Below are positions 1 through 10,846 of a DNA stretch of 25,000 nt, one piece after another. The notes below the pieces were generated by a model. That model was not told the DNA's origin and did not search any database. It saw nothing but the letters and a program-made list of their open reading frames with translations. The DNA lies in assembly GCA_012295275.1 (NCBI GenBank), contig CM022672.1:33179716-33204715 (forward strand), read 5' to 3'. The stretch's first letter is position 1; every line of letters begins with the position of its first letter. Source of the DNA: Chrysomallon squamiferum (taxonomy: Eukaryota; Mollusca; Gastropoda; Neomphalida; Peltospiridae). The position numbers and the translations under genes were made by a program.

Positions 1-55
1 AATAATAATAACAATAATAATAATAATAATAAGAAGAAGAAGAAGAAGAAGAAGA
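1..55. repeat. (AAT)n/(AAG)n microsatellite
   Basis: The left edge opens in an imperfect (AAT)n tract with AAC interruptions that changes to (AAG)7 around 32-54. It lies within the span of the minus-strand gene of this end, downstream of its exon at 419-331, so it is probably intronic. No coding signal is visible in it. Confidence 0.9.
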
Positions 56-330
56 TGAATAGTAATAGGTACCACTACTAATAAAATAATACAAATATGG
101 ATAAAGAAATGAAAGATACAGAAAACATTCTACTTTCACACATGAGTAAAAAAATTTTTAAACTTTCAGTTATTTTTACAAACATGCTTTAAAAATAAAC
201 AGATTTCAGTTCTTAATGTGAAGGAAAAAAAAAAATCAATTACATGAAAAATGCTAAAATCAGTTACTTTGAAAACACACACAGAGTCTATTTGTGTTGA
301 TATTAAACGTTTCAATTTGTGAATTTTTAC

Positions 331-2429
331 CAATGATATCTGGGAGACCTCGAACCTCTTTACTGGAAACACTGCTTTGTGGTTCCTTATACCTTTCTTT
401 CACCACGTCTTCAGTTTTCCTGAAATAAATAGCATTCTAGTTAATGTGTGGTTGTAAACACAGTATAAAACAATGTTAATTAGGTTGTCTTAATTTCTAA
501 ACTAGAAATGCAATGGTGAGATGGAATAAAAAAAAAAAAAACCACTAAGAGCAAGTGCTTGATTTGGTAAGGTTGATAAGTTCTTGTTTAGATACAAGTT
601 GTTCTAATAATGAAGTTTTGTTAGTTATGGGACAAATAGAATTATAACTTTTGGCATTGTCATGACTTCCTGATAAATTTATAAAAATGTCTTTAGTTGC
701 CTTTGTCTTGAAGGAAATGTTTGCTTTGGTACCCTTCTAACTTGTCTAAACCCAAAACATCATTTACTGTGCACTAAAAACAAGTTTGTAATCTTCCTTG
801 CATGCACGCACAGAGACACAAACACACTCACAAACATACATTCCCACACACACACACACATATAACACACATACACACTGTACTTAATTTAAAACCAGAA
901 ATACACCTCCTCTAAAACTGAGTAACTAAAAAAAAGAAAAAAACTAAGATACGTAAAAATTTAATTTAAATAAAAAAAATTTAAATGAAAAAAGGAAAAA
1001 CGTGGTCTGTTTACTTCGTCAACACCGGGTTTTCTACATTCGGGTCGTTGGGAAACGCTTCGGTCCAGGTTTTCTGTCTTCCGCTCAGCAGACCGTGACC
1101 CAGGTCGTCAGCTTTCAGGTGCACGACAGGCGCTGAACAAAGTGACGACGTTGTCACTTCTCTCCCCTGTGCCAGCTGCTTTTGTTTTCTGTAAAATCCT
1201 GTAAGACTCCGATGTAGCTGAACCTAATGGAATGTTGATAATAAATAAATATATTAGTTTTAATGTCACATACATACACAGATTTCAACTGTTTTAATTA
1301 TTAGGTGAGTTCAGTTTCATTAAAATCCTGTAAGACTCATGAATAATAAATATATTAATTTTAATGTCTCATACATATAAAGATTTTAATTATTTATTAT
1401 TTATTATATTTTATTATTAGGTGAGTTCAATTTCATGTAAAAGACTCTTCAATAATAAATATATTAGTTTTAATGTCATCATACATAAACAGATTTTAAT
1501 TATTATTTATCATACTCTATTTTAATTGAGTATTTTTTCATCAAAAAAAAAAAAAAAAAAAAAAAAAAAATAAATAAAAGTATGATAAACAGTTGAATGT
1601 TAAATATATTTATTTATGGTATTTTTAAGTAATATTAATTTAGGTTTAATAATAAAATGTGGAGGTAACCATTGTATCAACTTAATAAATAAAGTGTCAT
1701 TATTAATATTTTTTAACTGAATGCTACTGCACAAATTTTAAATTATTACATTATATTACACATTCTTATTTTCATGGACTGTTTACATCATTATTTTTTG
1801 TTTTTTTGTTAAGCCTTGTTATTCTCTCTCTCTGTGTGTATAATTATGTGTATATAAAATTATTTTTAAACTGTGTTTAAGACATGAAGATGCTGTTGAA
1901 AACATGCATCAAGAACTTAGTGTCATCAGCTCAGTAAGTAATGTGTTTTATACAGACATACCTACATATATATACATGTGTGTGTGTGTTTTGTTTATCT
2001 CAAGCAGACATATATACAATTTAGTGTGTTATTTCTCTCATATAGACAAACTTGTATATGTTTGTATGTGTGTGTGTGTGTGTGCATGCACGCGCGCGCG
2101 TGTGTCTTGCACATGTATGTATTCTCTCATGCTTGAGTGTGTTATTGTGTTCATTTGTGTGTGTGTGTGTGTCTCTAAGTATATATGTATACATGGGCAT
2201 GAATGTTTAATTCTGTCATAACAAAAACATCTAGTCAATATGACTTGTTATGTAAATAAAAACATGGGCATGAATGTTTAATTTCAAATGTCATAACTGT
2301 TTAGGAAAAACATTATTATTATTATTATTATTTTAAATACAATAATATTTTGTTGTAAGCTTGAAGAAGGAAAAACAAAGATTGTTATTTATTCTATAAA
2401 AAATACTGTCCATTCTTTTTTTATTTATT

Positions 2430-2507
<78 letters not shown>

Positions 2508-2614
2508 TAAGTTAGAAAGTGACAAACCTGAGCATCAAACATCTGCCTGTAGATTTTTCCATTTGGGACAACTCTTATAGGATGAGTATCGTGCATCTGG
2601 CAGTCTGTCGACAT
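331..2614 (-). CDS. Unrecognised minus-strand gene, 5' part (three exons seen, open at left edge)
   Basis: Exons seen on the minus strand are 2614-2528, 1188-1015 and 419-331. The first starts with ATG in a good context (CCACCATGT) and encodes 29 residues beginning MSTDCQMHDTHPIRVVPNGK, ending at a clean donor CAG|GTTTGT in phase 0. The second follows the acceptor TTTTACAG and encodes 57 residues plus a split codon, ending LTEAFP-like then NPVLT; its donor is GAA|GTAAAC. The third follows ATTTCAG, completes that split codon as Lys, continues KTEDVVKERYKEP and ends at ATTG|GTAAAA. Exons two and three join exactly in phase. Exon one to exon two does not: two more bases are needed, so a small exon between 2527 and 1189 is probably missed. 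I recognise no family. The protein looks soluble and hydrophilic with no signal peptide. A promoter-like cluster sits 135-190 bases upstream of the ATG. Exon coding status is inferred from open frame, base composition and splice phase. Confidence 0.5.
420..1014. other. Intron of the left minus-strand gene, no other gene seen
   Basis: This is AT-rich sequence between two minus-strand exons. It holds an interrupted (CA)n stretch at about 806-880 and short A-runs. I see no coding exon or structured RNA in it. Confidence 0.5.
1191..1531. repeat. Three-copy tandem repeat that includes a splice-acceptor border
   Basis: Three diverged copies start near 1191, 1323 and 1438. Shared landmarks in order are a TAAAATCCTGTAAGACTC block (shortened in copy three), AATAATAAATATATTAGTTT, TAATGTC followed by CATACAT, and an ATTAGGTGAGTTCA(G/A)TTTCAT block at the end of copies one and two. 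In copy one the first block, read on the minus strand, is the polypyrimidine tract and AG just upstream of the exon at 1188-1015. The array has therefore duplicated the acceptor border into the intron. Confidence 0.75.
1532..2527. other. Intron of the left minus-strand gene, rich in simple repeats
   Basis: Contents are poly(A) at about 1542-1570, (TG)n at about 1977-1990, a (GT)n/(GC)n tract at about 2066-2107, (GT)n at about 2155-2172, (ATT)n at about 2310-2332, and (TTTA)n followed by about 23 copies of TTA at 2417-2508. A direct repeat of ACATGGGCATGAATGTTTAA occurs near 2192 and 2262. The phase gap between the flanking exons implies a missed minus-strand exon here, but I could not find a convincing one. 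Confidence 0.6.
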
Positions 2615-2748
2615 GGTGGATATTTTAAAATTATTTCTGTTCGACAGAAGCAGTTATTGTAAGGATCATGCAATGAAAATTATTATAAATGCATCATTGA
2701 AAACTCAAATTAGTATTATTAAAACTGGGAATCAGATGATTTCAGAAC

Positions 2749-2806
2749 GCCGCCATTTTCTTTATTTATATCAACGTTCCCCCAGTAACCAAATCTCGCG
2801 AGATTT
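2749..2806 (-). promoter_or_regulatory. TATA-less promoter-like cluster: YY1-type element and TCTCGCGAGA palindrome
   Basis: A perfect 16-bp palindrome, AAATCTCGCGAGATTT, spans 2791-2806 and contains TCTCGCGAGA, a known core-promoter motif of animal housekeeping genes. Some 32 bases away, at 2759-2749 on the minus strand, is AAAATGGCGGC, which matches the YY1 element usually found just downstream of the start site in transcript orientation. The order palindrome, YY1 site, then ATG at 2614 fits leftward transcription with a start near 2760-2790. The ATG inside the YY1 site opens only a four-codon frame. The motifs are seen directly; promoter function is inferred. Confidence 0.6.
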
Positions 2807-2892
2807 AAAGGAAGTAATATCTAAATGACTGTCATTAGCAAGAGTTGATGCTATATTCTTACAAGTAGTTTTTCTTTCTTTCGTTCTTTTTT

Positions 2893-2963
<71 letters not shown>

Positions 2964-3248
2964 GTCTGAATGAAAATAAATAAATACACAAATTTAAAAG
3001 TAAATTTTAATTTGTTCTAACACATTCAAAAGTTGTTTCGTCTAAATATAATTAAATCATAATCATGTTATTGTTGTGTCAGACTGAAATATGGAGAATA
3101 TTAAATTATAAATCATAACACTTTTTGAGAGAGTTCTTCCTAAGACAAGAAACATTATTACGTCCATTATATAAATAACTTAGTCAGGAATTAATGATGA
3201 ACATTAGTACAAAGGCCACAACTACATTATGAATGGGAGACAGAGCTT

Positions 3249-3328
<80 letters not shown>

Positions 3329-3854
3329 CAGGAGGGTAATATATATATCAACAAAGCAGAATGTGAGGTAATCTTTTTTGAGATTCACATAAAAAATAAA
3401 AAGCTTCAAAAATAAAATAGAGAGAGAGTAACCTGTTTATTATTTTATTAAATTGCTGTCTGATCTACAGTATTATATTTTATTGGCTGTAGTTAAAAGA
3501 GAGAGAGAGAGAGTTAATACAGATTGCATGATGTTACCATTCAATTCTGTTAACCAGTAGCAAATGCATTAGTTTAATTTTCTTAGGTTATGACGGTCTC
3601 GTTGTCATATCAGTGATTATGATGTATTCAATTCAGATATATTTACATACATCAGTCACATATTTAATTGAATTTTGAAATTTAATATTATATCTGTCGG
3701 TCAAAACCAGTTAAAATATATTATAATCTGTCTATTTTAACGGTGGAAAATAATGAATATTTGTATCTTTTTAATATTAAAGGTAACAAAATAGTTACTA
3801 AATCAGATAAGTGCACAAGCTCGTTGGAGGAAAAAGATTATAGAACGAAGAAAA
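2807..3854. other. Divergent intergenic spacer between the left gene and PSMD5
   Basis: This holds (TTTA)n at about 2890-2922 running into (TTA)n to 2962, a long (AG)n tract listed separately, and a shorter (AG)n near 3500-3513. No CpG-rich promoter motif like that of the left gene is visible next to the PSMD5 start. No gene is seen. Confidence 0.6.
3252..3325. repeat. (AG)37 microsatellite upstream of PSMD5
   Basis: A perfect, uninterrupted run of 74 bases of AG dinucleotides lies about 530 bases upstream of the PSMD5 start codon. Such purine-pyrimidine mirror tracts can form triplex DNA and can bind GAGA-type factors. No such function is shown here. Confidence 0.95.
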
Positions 3855-4466
3855 ATGGGAACCGCGGGAAAAATCACCGATTTGCTGAATTCAGTTTCCA
3901 CGTCTGATGATCAAATAACAATTTTAGAATCATTAAATACATTATTGGCAGTGACAGGTCCACACGAATTAAGTCAGATTGCACCAAATGTTTCATTCGA
4001 CATCGTGTTCGAATGTCTATCATCGGAAAATAAGTGTGTATATTTTATTTAATGAAATGACATGACAGTATTTGGACATGAATTATCTCCCTTCAATAAT
4101 TTACAAAAATAATTATTAGTATATTACACTGACAAAAATAATTTTTCTCTGATATATCAAAACAAAACAATAACAACAACAAAAATAAATAAATAAAAAT
4201 AAAAAAGTATTTTTAATTTTTAATTTATTTTTTTCAAAGTAAAGTTCATTTAAATCAAAAAATATCTTCATCATTATAAACTTAATACCGTAACAGTAAA
4301 AAGAAAAGCTGAAATAGCTTTTTGAAAATGTGGTCATAACCAGATTTTGATAACTATTAGAAAAATTCCATAACAGATATAATTAAGGGGATTTAAAAAA
4401 TAACTCAAAATTATATTAACAGCATTTTTAATAAATTTAGACTGATTATAATTTTTATAATTTGAT

Positions 4467-4520
<54 letters not shown>

Positions 4521-7500
4521 TTTGTCTTAATATTGCTAGATTTAATGTAATACAGTTGTATTTATTTATAATTTCAGGGAGGAAGTTGAGTTGGGTTGCA
4601 GTGTACTGTCAAAGTTTTTGACAGCCTGTGAACCTTCATTAATGTTAAAGAGTTTTGAAAGAGAGTTAATAAAATGGCTGTCACATTCCAAAACACCAGT
4701 AAAACGACTTGCATTGACTCAGGTATTTAGAGTAAAGACATCCACATTTCTTCCTAAACAACCAACTATTTTTTTATGTAAAAAGAGTGAACAGATTTTG
4801 TCTCTTTTTCAGTTTAAAGTTTATTTTCTTTCCATTTCTATTCCTTTAAAACATTTCAGGTTTTTATTTCATTTTCTCTTTTAAATTTGTACAACTCTTG
4901 TTTGAAATATTTTAGCAAATTTTATGAAAATTAAACTATATGATTATATATAAATCCTCAAATATAAATAAATGTATATTGATAACAAAATAAAAAAAAA
5001 AAAAAAATTGTCACTGTATATTTCTTACAGATTAAGAATTAACATAGATACATGCTTATAGGTAACATCACAAGATTTTTCATGTTTGAAGTCTCAAATC
5101 AGACAATGCAGGTTTTGATAATGTTTACCAAGTTTCAGTTGAATACTGTTTAATAGAATAACTTCAACCTTATTTAGTCCTGAATAGAAAAGAAATAAAA
5201 AATTAATTTAAAAAAAAAATACTTTATATTTCTACAAGTTTTTTAAATTTTAAAAACTTCAGCTGAGCACAGTTGTTAGAGAGAATGAGGAAACTCTTGC
5301 TAAATACCCAGATGTTGTCTTCAGACTTGTCAAATGCCTTGCAGAAGAACGCTTGGAATTAGCAGAAAAATCTGGAGTTATCCTTGCTAGTCTTGGTAAG
5401 TACATGTATTTTTTTTTTTTCTTTTTTTTAAAATTATTTATTAAAAATGTTCGAAGTTATACAATGACCTTGGTTCTGAAATGACTCCCTGTCAAACAGT
5501 TTCAGTCCTTGAACATATTATTTGAGTGAAAAAAATAATCCTTTGGTTGTCAAATTTAAACTTGGTTCTCAGCTGAGGAAAAGTCTTCTGTTAAGAAGGA
5601 CAGAAGGGAGCATGTTTTTACTTCACTAATCAAAAAAATGGTGGAAAATGGGGAGAGTTACAAATTTTGTAAAAATAAAAAAAAACTAACCCCAAAACTC
5701 TCCACAATGTCTCCCTGACAAAATGGCAGCATAAACCTTTTCAGTGTCATTGTTGTGTCTTAATTCAGAAACATACTCCTCTTTGACAGCGAATAGGTGA
5801 TCTGTTTTTCATTCATTTATTTATTTATTCTAAATATTATTATCTTATCTCTTATAAATACATAAACCCAATAATCTGATATAATACAGAAAAATTATAC
5901 TAGTTTATCTTATTTAATAATGTTATTTTAAATATTTTAAAATTTATCACTTTTAGTCAATTTTAAACACTAATAATTTGAAGAAGAAATATATACGATT
6001 TGTGAAGATGCTTTATTTCCTGTATATTGTCACATTTGTAGATTATCATGTTAAGTAATAAATGAAATGAAATTAAATAACTCACATTCATACATGTATT
6101 CTGTTATTATGTTTGGGTTACTACTGTGTATGTGGGGGTGTGTTGAGTGAATGATATAACTTTATAAGATAGAAAGCAGTGTTAAGTCATGTGCTAGCTT
6201 ATTATTACTTTTTTAAAAACATTTACCTGTACAGGTAAAAGTAAACAGGGGTTATCTGTGCTGTTCAGTGAACCAGTGATGAAGGGGTTAAAGGAGGTGA
6301 TGGCTCTGAATGATGTAATGAGATACAGAGTTTACAAGGTGTGAATTTTTATTCTTATATTATTACCTTTACCTGTTGCTCTTTGTCGTTCTACTTAGTG
6401 AAATGTCTTCTTTTCCACTGAAGATAAACAAAAATTAAAAACAGTATTGTCTTATGTACTTAAAATAAAAAATAAAATTATAAAACCTGTTTATAGATGT
6501 CTTTATCTGTCACAGTTTTCAGTGTAACATAAATTAGCTTAAATTATGACATTTAAAAATTATAAAAAGCTTCTTTACAAATAGAAATGCAAATATGTTT
6601 CAGTCAGGTTCTTTTCTTGTGCAGAAGCCCATTCCAAAAACGATAAATATAAAATAAATATGAAATAATTAGAATTATGTAAATTTTTGTTGATTACATG
6701 AGGCATTTTTTAACTTTTATTTTATTAATTAGATTGCTAAATTCAAGTTAAGCGTTCAGTCATTTTCCCTAATTTGGTGGTTCTAATTTAAATGGACAGA
6801 TATGTCAGTGTTTTGTTGGTGTGTGTGTATGTATCATATAATATAGTTTTACTTGTTTAACGTGTGTTTCAGATGATAGTTGACATGATCTGTATGTCAG
6901 AAGAGACAATATTCTTTCTGTTTTTCTCTCACACTCACACAGACACACACATACACACGCATACAAATCAATAAAACAACATCTGATTAATTATATATAT
7001 ATATATATATATATAACACTGGTCTCACCAGCATTTGTGAAAGAGATGGCAGGAATTGGCATAACAGGTGCAGCTTAAACTTAAAGCATGGTACAGAAAA
7101 ATGTTCAGGGTACAAGTACTTTGAACAGTTTTCAAACTATTTGTTTGTCAAAAATACTCCTATAAATAATTGTATCAAATGCATTAACTATAAACAAGTT
7201 TATTTTTACTAGCAGTTAAATAAAATCAAAGCATCTATTTAATTTATTATATAAAACGCAGTTCACTAAATAAACGGGTGGTGGATATTTCTGCTGCTGA
7301 TGACAAATGGCAGGCAAAATTGTCGTAAGCTGTAAAAACGTGTTTAACGTGTTTTCAGATGATAGTTGACGTGAGCTGTGTATCGGCAGAGACAATGAAC
7401 AGATATGCAGAGACTGGACTACTACAACAGCTCGTAGAGGAGATGCAGAAAGACGACATTCTCCTTCAACTCAACTGTCTGGAGATGCTGTCAGACCTTG

Positions 7501-8948
7501 CCCAGCAGCCACACGGTTTAGCCTTTCTCGACGAGCAGGGAATCATACACGAGTTCGAGGACATGATGTCACAGATGCAGGACAATCCATTTGGTAACAT
7601 CATACTTCCAGGTCAGAGTTTTATTACATCTGTTTTATTTTGTTAACATCCCAGGTTAGAGTTATTGATGTATCTGTTATATTTTGTTTAACATTATACT
7701 TCCAGGTTAGAGTTTTCAATTGTATCTGTTTTATTTTGCTAAAATCATACTTCCAGGTCAGAGTTATTAATTGTATCTGTTTTGTTTTGCTAACATCTTA
7801 CTTGTAGGTTAGAGTTTAATTACATTTATTTTACTTTGCTTAACTTTATGCTTCCAGGACAGAGTTATTAGTTATATCTGTTTTATTTTGTTTAACATTA
7901 TACTTCCAAGTTCTATTTTATTTATAGCATCTGAGGTAATTTATAATGTTTTAAAAATAAACAGTCTGCAGTTAAGAAGTAGGTGCAACAGTTTTAAATT
8001 ATTATTATAATAACTTTTTTATAATTTAGGAAACCTTTTATATATATATTTCGTAACAGCAGTGTCAGATTTTATTACATTTGTTTATAAATAAAAAAAA
8101 CATATTTCTAATCAAGTAATTACTCATTTATTATTTATTACATTTCATTTATGCTAATGTCGACTGATAATCCTAATTATGGAAGAATAAAATAAAAAAA
8201 AATTCAGCAGAAAATAACTTTATAAATTTTATCTGATTTCAGGTTTAATGAAATTCTTTGGTGGACTTTCGAGAATCCATCCGAAGGAGGTGTGTGGTAA
8301 GTTTAACAAATTCACGCACATCGTGTTTGAGAATGTTGGCGGGGGTGATCGCATTCTCCAGGGCGTTGCCATAGATACCATTGGCTTCATAGGGAGTACA
8401 CCAGACGGAAAGCTGGCTTTGGAAAAACTAGGTATGTTCTAATTACTGAGCACAATTTTCTTTCAGTTGTAGACTCAAAACAGTTCTGTTTTAAATCATT
8501 AATTAATATGATTCAGTCAATCATTCAAAAGCAAAACTTTAACTAAAGGTGTATCCAAATACAGATAAAACGGGGGAATAAGGTCTTATGGTATGATGCT
8601 TTTTATCTTATTATAGTAACTTTTATTTATTTGTCTAATTATTATTATTATTATAACTTTCATTTATTTGTCTTATTAGTATAAATTTATTTATTTGTAC
8701 ATTACTGATTATTTTTTTTGGCAATATTAGGATGTGAAAAAGGCTTTTTTCTACAGTTCAAGATATTAAAAAAATATATAAAAATTAAGAAATATTTTTA
8801 CTTTTTATTAAAGGTTCTTCCATGGAAAGTTGCATGCCAAAGCTTGGCAACATTATCAAAACATCCATGTCTGATTTGAGATCTCGCACAATACAGGCTG
8901 TCACAAATCTGATGACATTACCAGTAAGTGACAAAATCATTTAATTCT

Positions 8949-8985
<37 letters not shown>

Positions 8986-9948
8986 ATAAACAGTTGCAAA
9001 AAAAAAAAAAAAACCTGAAAAAAGCTATATTTATAATATGAAATTTATACAAAATATAAAGATATGCATAAAAAAGAAAATAGAAAAAAAAAAGAAGCTA
9101 TATTTGTAATATGAAATTTCTTATTTGAGATGCTACATGTTAGACATGTGGAAAATCTTATGATGTGTTAACAGTAAATGAATAAAAGCCATCATAAATT
9201 TGTATGAATAGATAAACAGTTGCAAAAATAAATCTATAATTCATATATAAAAATTACTCATTTAATATATATTAGCAAGAGATTAATTTAGTTTTCTGAA
9301 AATGGAAATTTAAAAAAAATTATCTAATTTGATAATAATTTGTTTTCTTTGCATGACATAACCTTATTGAATATCTCCATAATTCTATTAAAGTGACATT
9401 ATTTTAAATGGAATTTAAAAATAAAAATTATCTTGTTTGATAATAATTTGTATGAAGTAACCTGATTGAATATCTCCATAATTCTGTTACAGTGACATGA
9501 TTTTAAATTTGATAATTAATTTTAAATTTTAATTTTATATTGTTCGTTACAGGTAGAAAACCAGACAGTGGAACTACTAAAATTAACTGAGAGCTGGTTT
9601 CAAAAGCTTTGTTCAAAACCGTTTGAAGTGATCTGGCACTTGACTCGACAGCCATTTATGGACACTCGACAAGACTGTTACAGACTTCTCCAGGCCTTGG
9701 CAGCACAGCAGTGGGGTCAAAGGTCAATGAACGAAACTGCAGGCTTCCACGAGTTCCTGCTCGACCGATCCACTGAAAGCAGCAGAGAGGCAAAGGAGGC
9801 AAAATACGAAATAATAAAAACTTTGGCGACTTCTCCCACTATAATAGAAGTGTTCGGAAGGCCGTTTTATGTGCGCATCATGGAGTATTACCACCAGGGG
9901 GCGTTCTTTGTGAGAGCCCAGGCAGACATTGCTTTTGAAGAAGGCTAG
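3855..9948 (+). CDS. PSMD5: 26S proteasome non-ATPase regulatory subunit 5 (S5b), complete, eight exons
   Basis: PSMD5/S5b is an ARM/HEAT-repeat chaperone that helps assemble the ATPase base of the 19S proteasome cap and is absent from the mature particle (yeast counterpart Hsm3). Exons are 3855-4033, 4578-4722, 5263-5395, 6235-6338, 7359-7611, 8243-8431, 8814-8923 and 9553-9948. All introns are GT-AG and all phases agree, giving 1509 bases and 502 residues, against about 504 in human. The start has A at -3 and G at +4. Family landmarks are MRYRVYKMIVDVS across exons 4-5, LPGLMKFFGGLSRIHP across 5-6, GVAIDTIGFIGS in exon 6, LKLTESWF and KYEIIKTLATSPTIIEVFG in exon 8, ending FEEG then TAG. Helical repeat character runs throughout, with no membrane segment or signal peptide. 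A decayed copy of the exon 5 start lies in intron 4, and the exon 5 donor is amplified into intron 5. Confidence 0.95.
4469..4520. repeat. (GT)21(GA)5 microsatellite in PSMD5 intron 1
   Basis: A perfect (GT)21 at 4469-4510 is followed directly by (GA)5. It ends about 57 bases upstream of the exon 2 acceptor. In the transcript it would be a UG repeat, a type bound by CELF and TDP-43 family proteins in animals. Any splicing effect is speculative. Confidence 0.9.
5396..6234. other. PSMD5 intron 3, no other gene seen
   Basis: AT-rich intron with a G-rich patch near 5640-5660. GGAGAGTT near 5651 and AACTCTCC near 5695 could pair as an 8-bp stem with a loop of about 40 bases. No exon, RNA gene or transposon is recognised. 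Confidence 0.4.
6854..6910 (+). pseudogene. Decayed duplicate of the PSMD5 exon 5 acceptor and first codons
   Basis: These 57 bases match 7341-7396, the end of intron 4 plus the start of exon 5, with one single-base gap and about six substitutions. The acceptor TTTCAG is kept at 6867-6872. The frame reads MIVDMICMSEET against MIVDVSCVSAET in the true exon. After 6910 the match stops and the sequence turns into pyrimidine-rich and (CA)-rich intron with no donor at the expected place. It is probably a truncated tandem copy, not a working exon. Confidence 0.8.
6911..7358. other. PSMD5 intron 4, distal part
   Basis: Contains (CA)-rich sequence at about 6930-6960 and (TA)n at about 6992-7014. The rest is AT-rich, with no other gene seen up to the true exon 5 acceptor at 7357-7358. 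Confidence 0.5.
7598..7911. repeat. Seven-copy tandem array derived from the PSMD5 exon 5 donor border
   Basis: The exon 5/intron 5 border (CATACTTCCAG|GTCAGAG, GT at 7612) is the first copy of a repeat of about 51 bases. Further copies have donor-like joints at 7655, 7706, 7757 and 7808, then decayed ones at 7858 (AG|GA) and 7910 (AAG|TT). Between joints each copy keeps AGAGTT, a T-rich TATCTGTTTTATTTTG block and TAACAT. Four decoy GT sites resembling the real donor therefore follow the true one. Use of any decoy would run into a stop at 7644-7646. Confidence 0.85.
8924..9552. repeat. PSMD5 intron 7 with two local tandem duplications
   Basis: An (AT)n tract lies at about 8950-8979. AAGCTATATTT(A/G)TAATAT followed by GAAATTT occurs near 9024 and again near 9095. 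A unit of about 105 bases is duplicated at about 9298-9405 and 9406-9510, sharing TTTGATAATAATTTGT, TTGAATATCTCCATAATTCT and AGTGACAT. In the second copy the shared segment reads TTCTGTTACAG, an acceptor-like decoy about 60 bases before the real acceptor (GTTCGTTACAG) at 9552. Confidence 0.7.
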
Positions 9949-10011
9949 ATTCGGAAGAAATATTTTACGAAAATCTGTTATTTCTTTTTTTTTTTTTTTT
10001 TTTTTGGAATT

Positions 10012-10017
10012 AATAAA
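10012..10017 (+). terminator. PSMD5 poly(A) signal
   Basis: AATAAA lies 64 bases after the PSMD5 stop codon, following a T-run, with TG/T-rich sequence downstream. This is the normal arrangement for an animal poly(A) site. Confidence 0.6.
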
Positions 10018-10636
10018 TGTTATTTGTTGTAATAGGTGATATGTTAGTCCTTTATTTTTTTTAAATTTTATTATTGAAAAAAATTAATTTTAATTATTAC
10101 AAAATGGAAGCAGGAGAGCTTTTAGTTCAGTTAATTTTGTAAAATGTTTCTGATTGTAGCTGAAACCATACACATATACACAGATATTTATTTAAAGAAA
10201 GATGTGGAGAATATAACCTAAATAATTTTATGTTCTTCACTGCAACATTTAAAAAAAAAACCCAACAATTATTTATTTAAAAGCAGATAATTTATTTAAT
10301 TTGAAAATATTAATCCATCTCTGAATTTATCATTATCTACACAGCAACTGAAATGATCACTGAATCAAGAATCTAAAATCAATATACATAATTTATATAC
10401 AAAATTCCTAATTGGAAGTGCAAAAACCTAAAATTATGTTTTAATGCAAAAGTGATGAAGAACGCACATTATTCTTATGTTTGATTTTAGTCATATTTGA
10501 TGGAGGTCTATATCAAATTTTCACACATGCATAACACTTTTATACAATTGTTACACAGCTTAAACAGTTACCGTTTGTTGAATTTATCAATAAAGTACGT
10601 TAAATCAATTATGTGTCCTTTTTGTTTAGTTACATT

Positions 10637-10696
10637 TTAATTAATTAATTAATTAATTAATTAATTAATATTATTATTAATTAATTAATTAATTAA
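10637..10696. repeat. (TTAA)n self-complementary palindrome
   Basis: Two blocks of TTAA repeats are separated by TATTATTA. Because the unit is its own reverse complement, the whole 60-base stretch can fold into a hairpin or cruciform. Confidence 0.85.
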
Positions 10697-10846
10697 ATGT
10701 CTTGCTTCCGATATTTATAAATTATTAAAAATGTTCTATTACCAATGAAGAAACGAACAATGCTTTTTGCAAAATACGAACAAATGTTTTAGAACGCACT
10801 GGACTTAATCCGCCTATTAAATTTTTGGTGCTTTTAATTAAATCTG

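Noticed and set aside
1881-1936. Plus-strand exon-like segment EDAVENMHQELSVISS before a perfect GTAAGT
   Set aside because: The acceptor is poor, there is no partner exon in either direction and it lies in the intron of a minus-strand gene. It could be a relic; support is too thin to call.
3233-3415. ORF with a long Arg-Glu run
   Set aside because: It is translation of the (AG)37 microsatellite.
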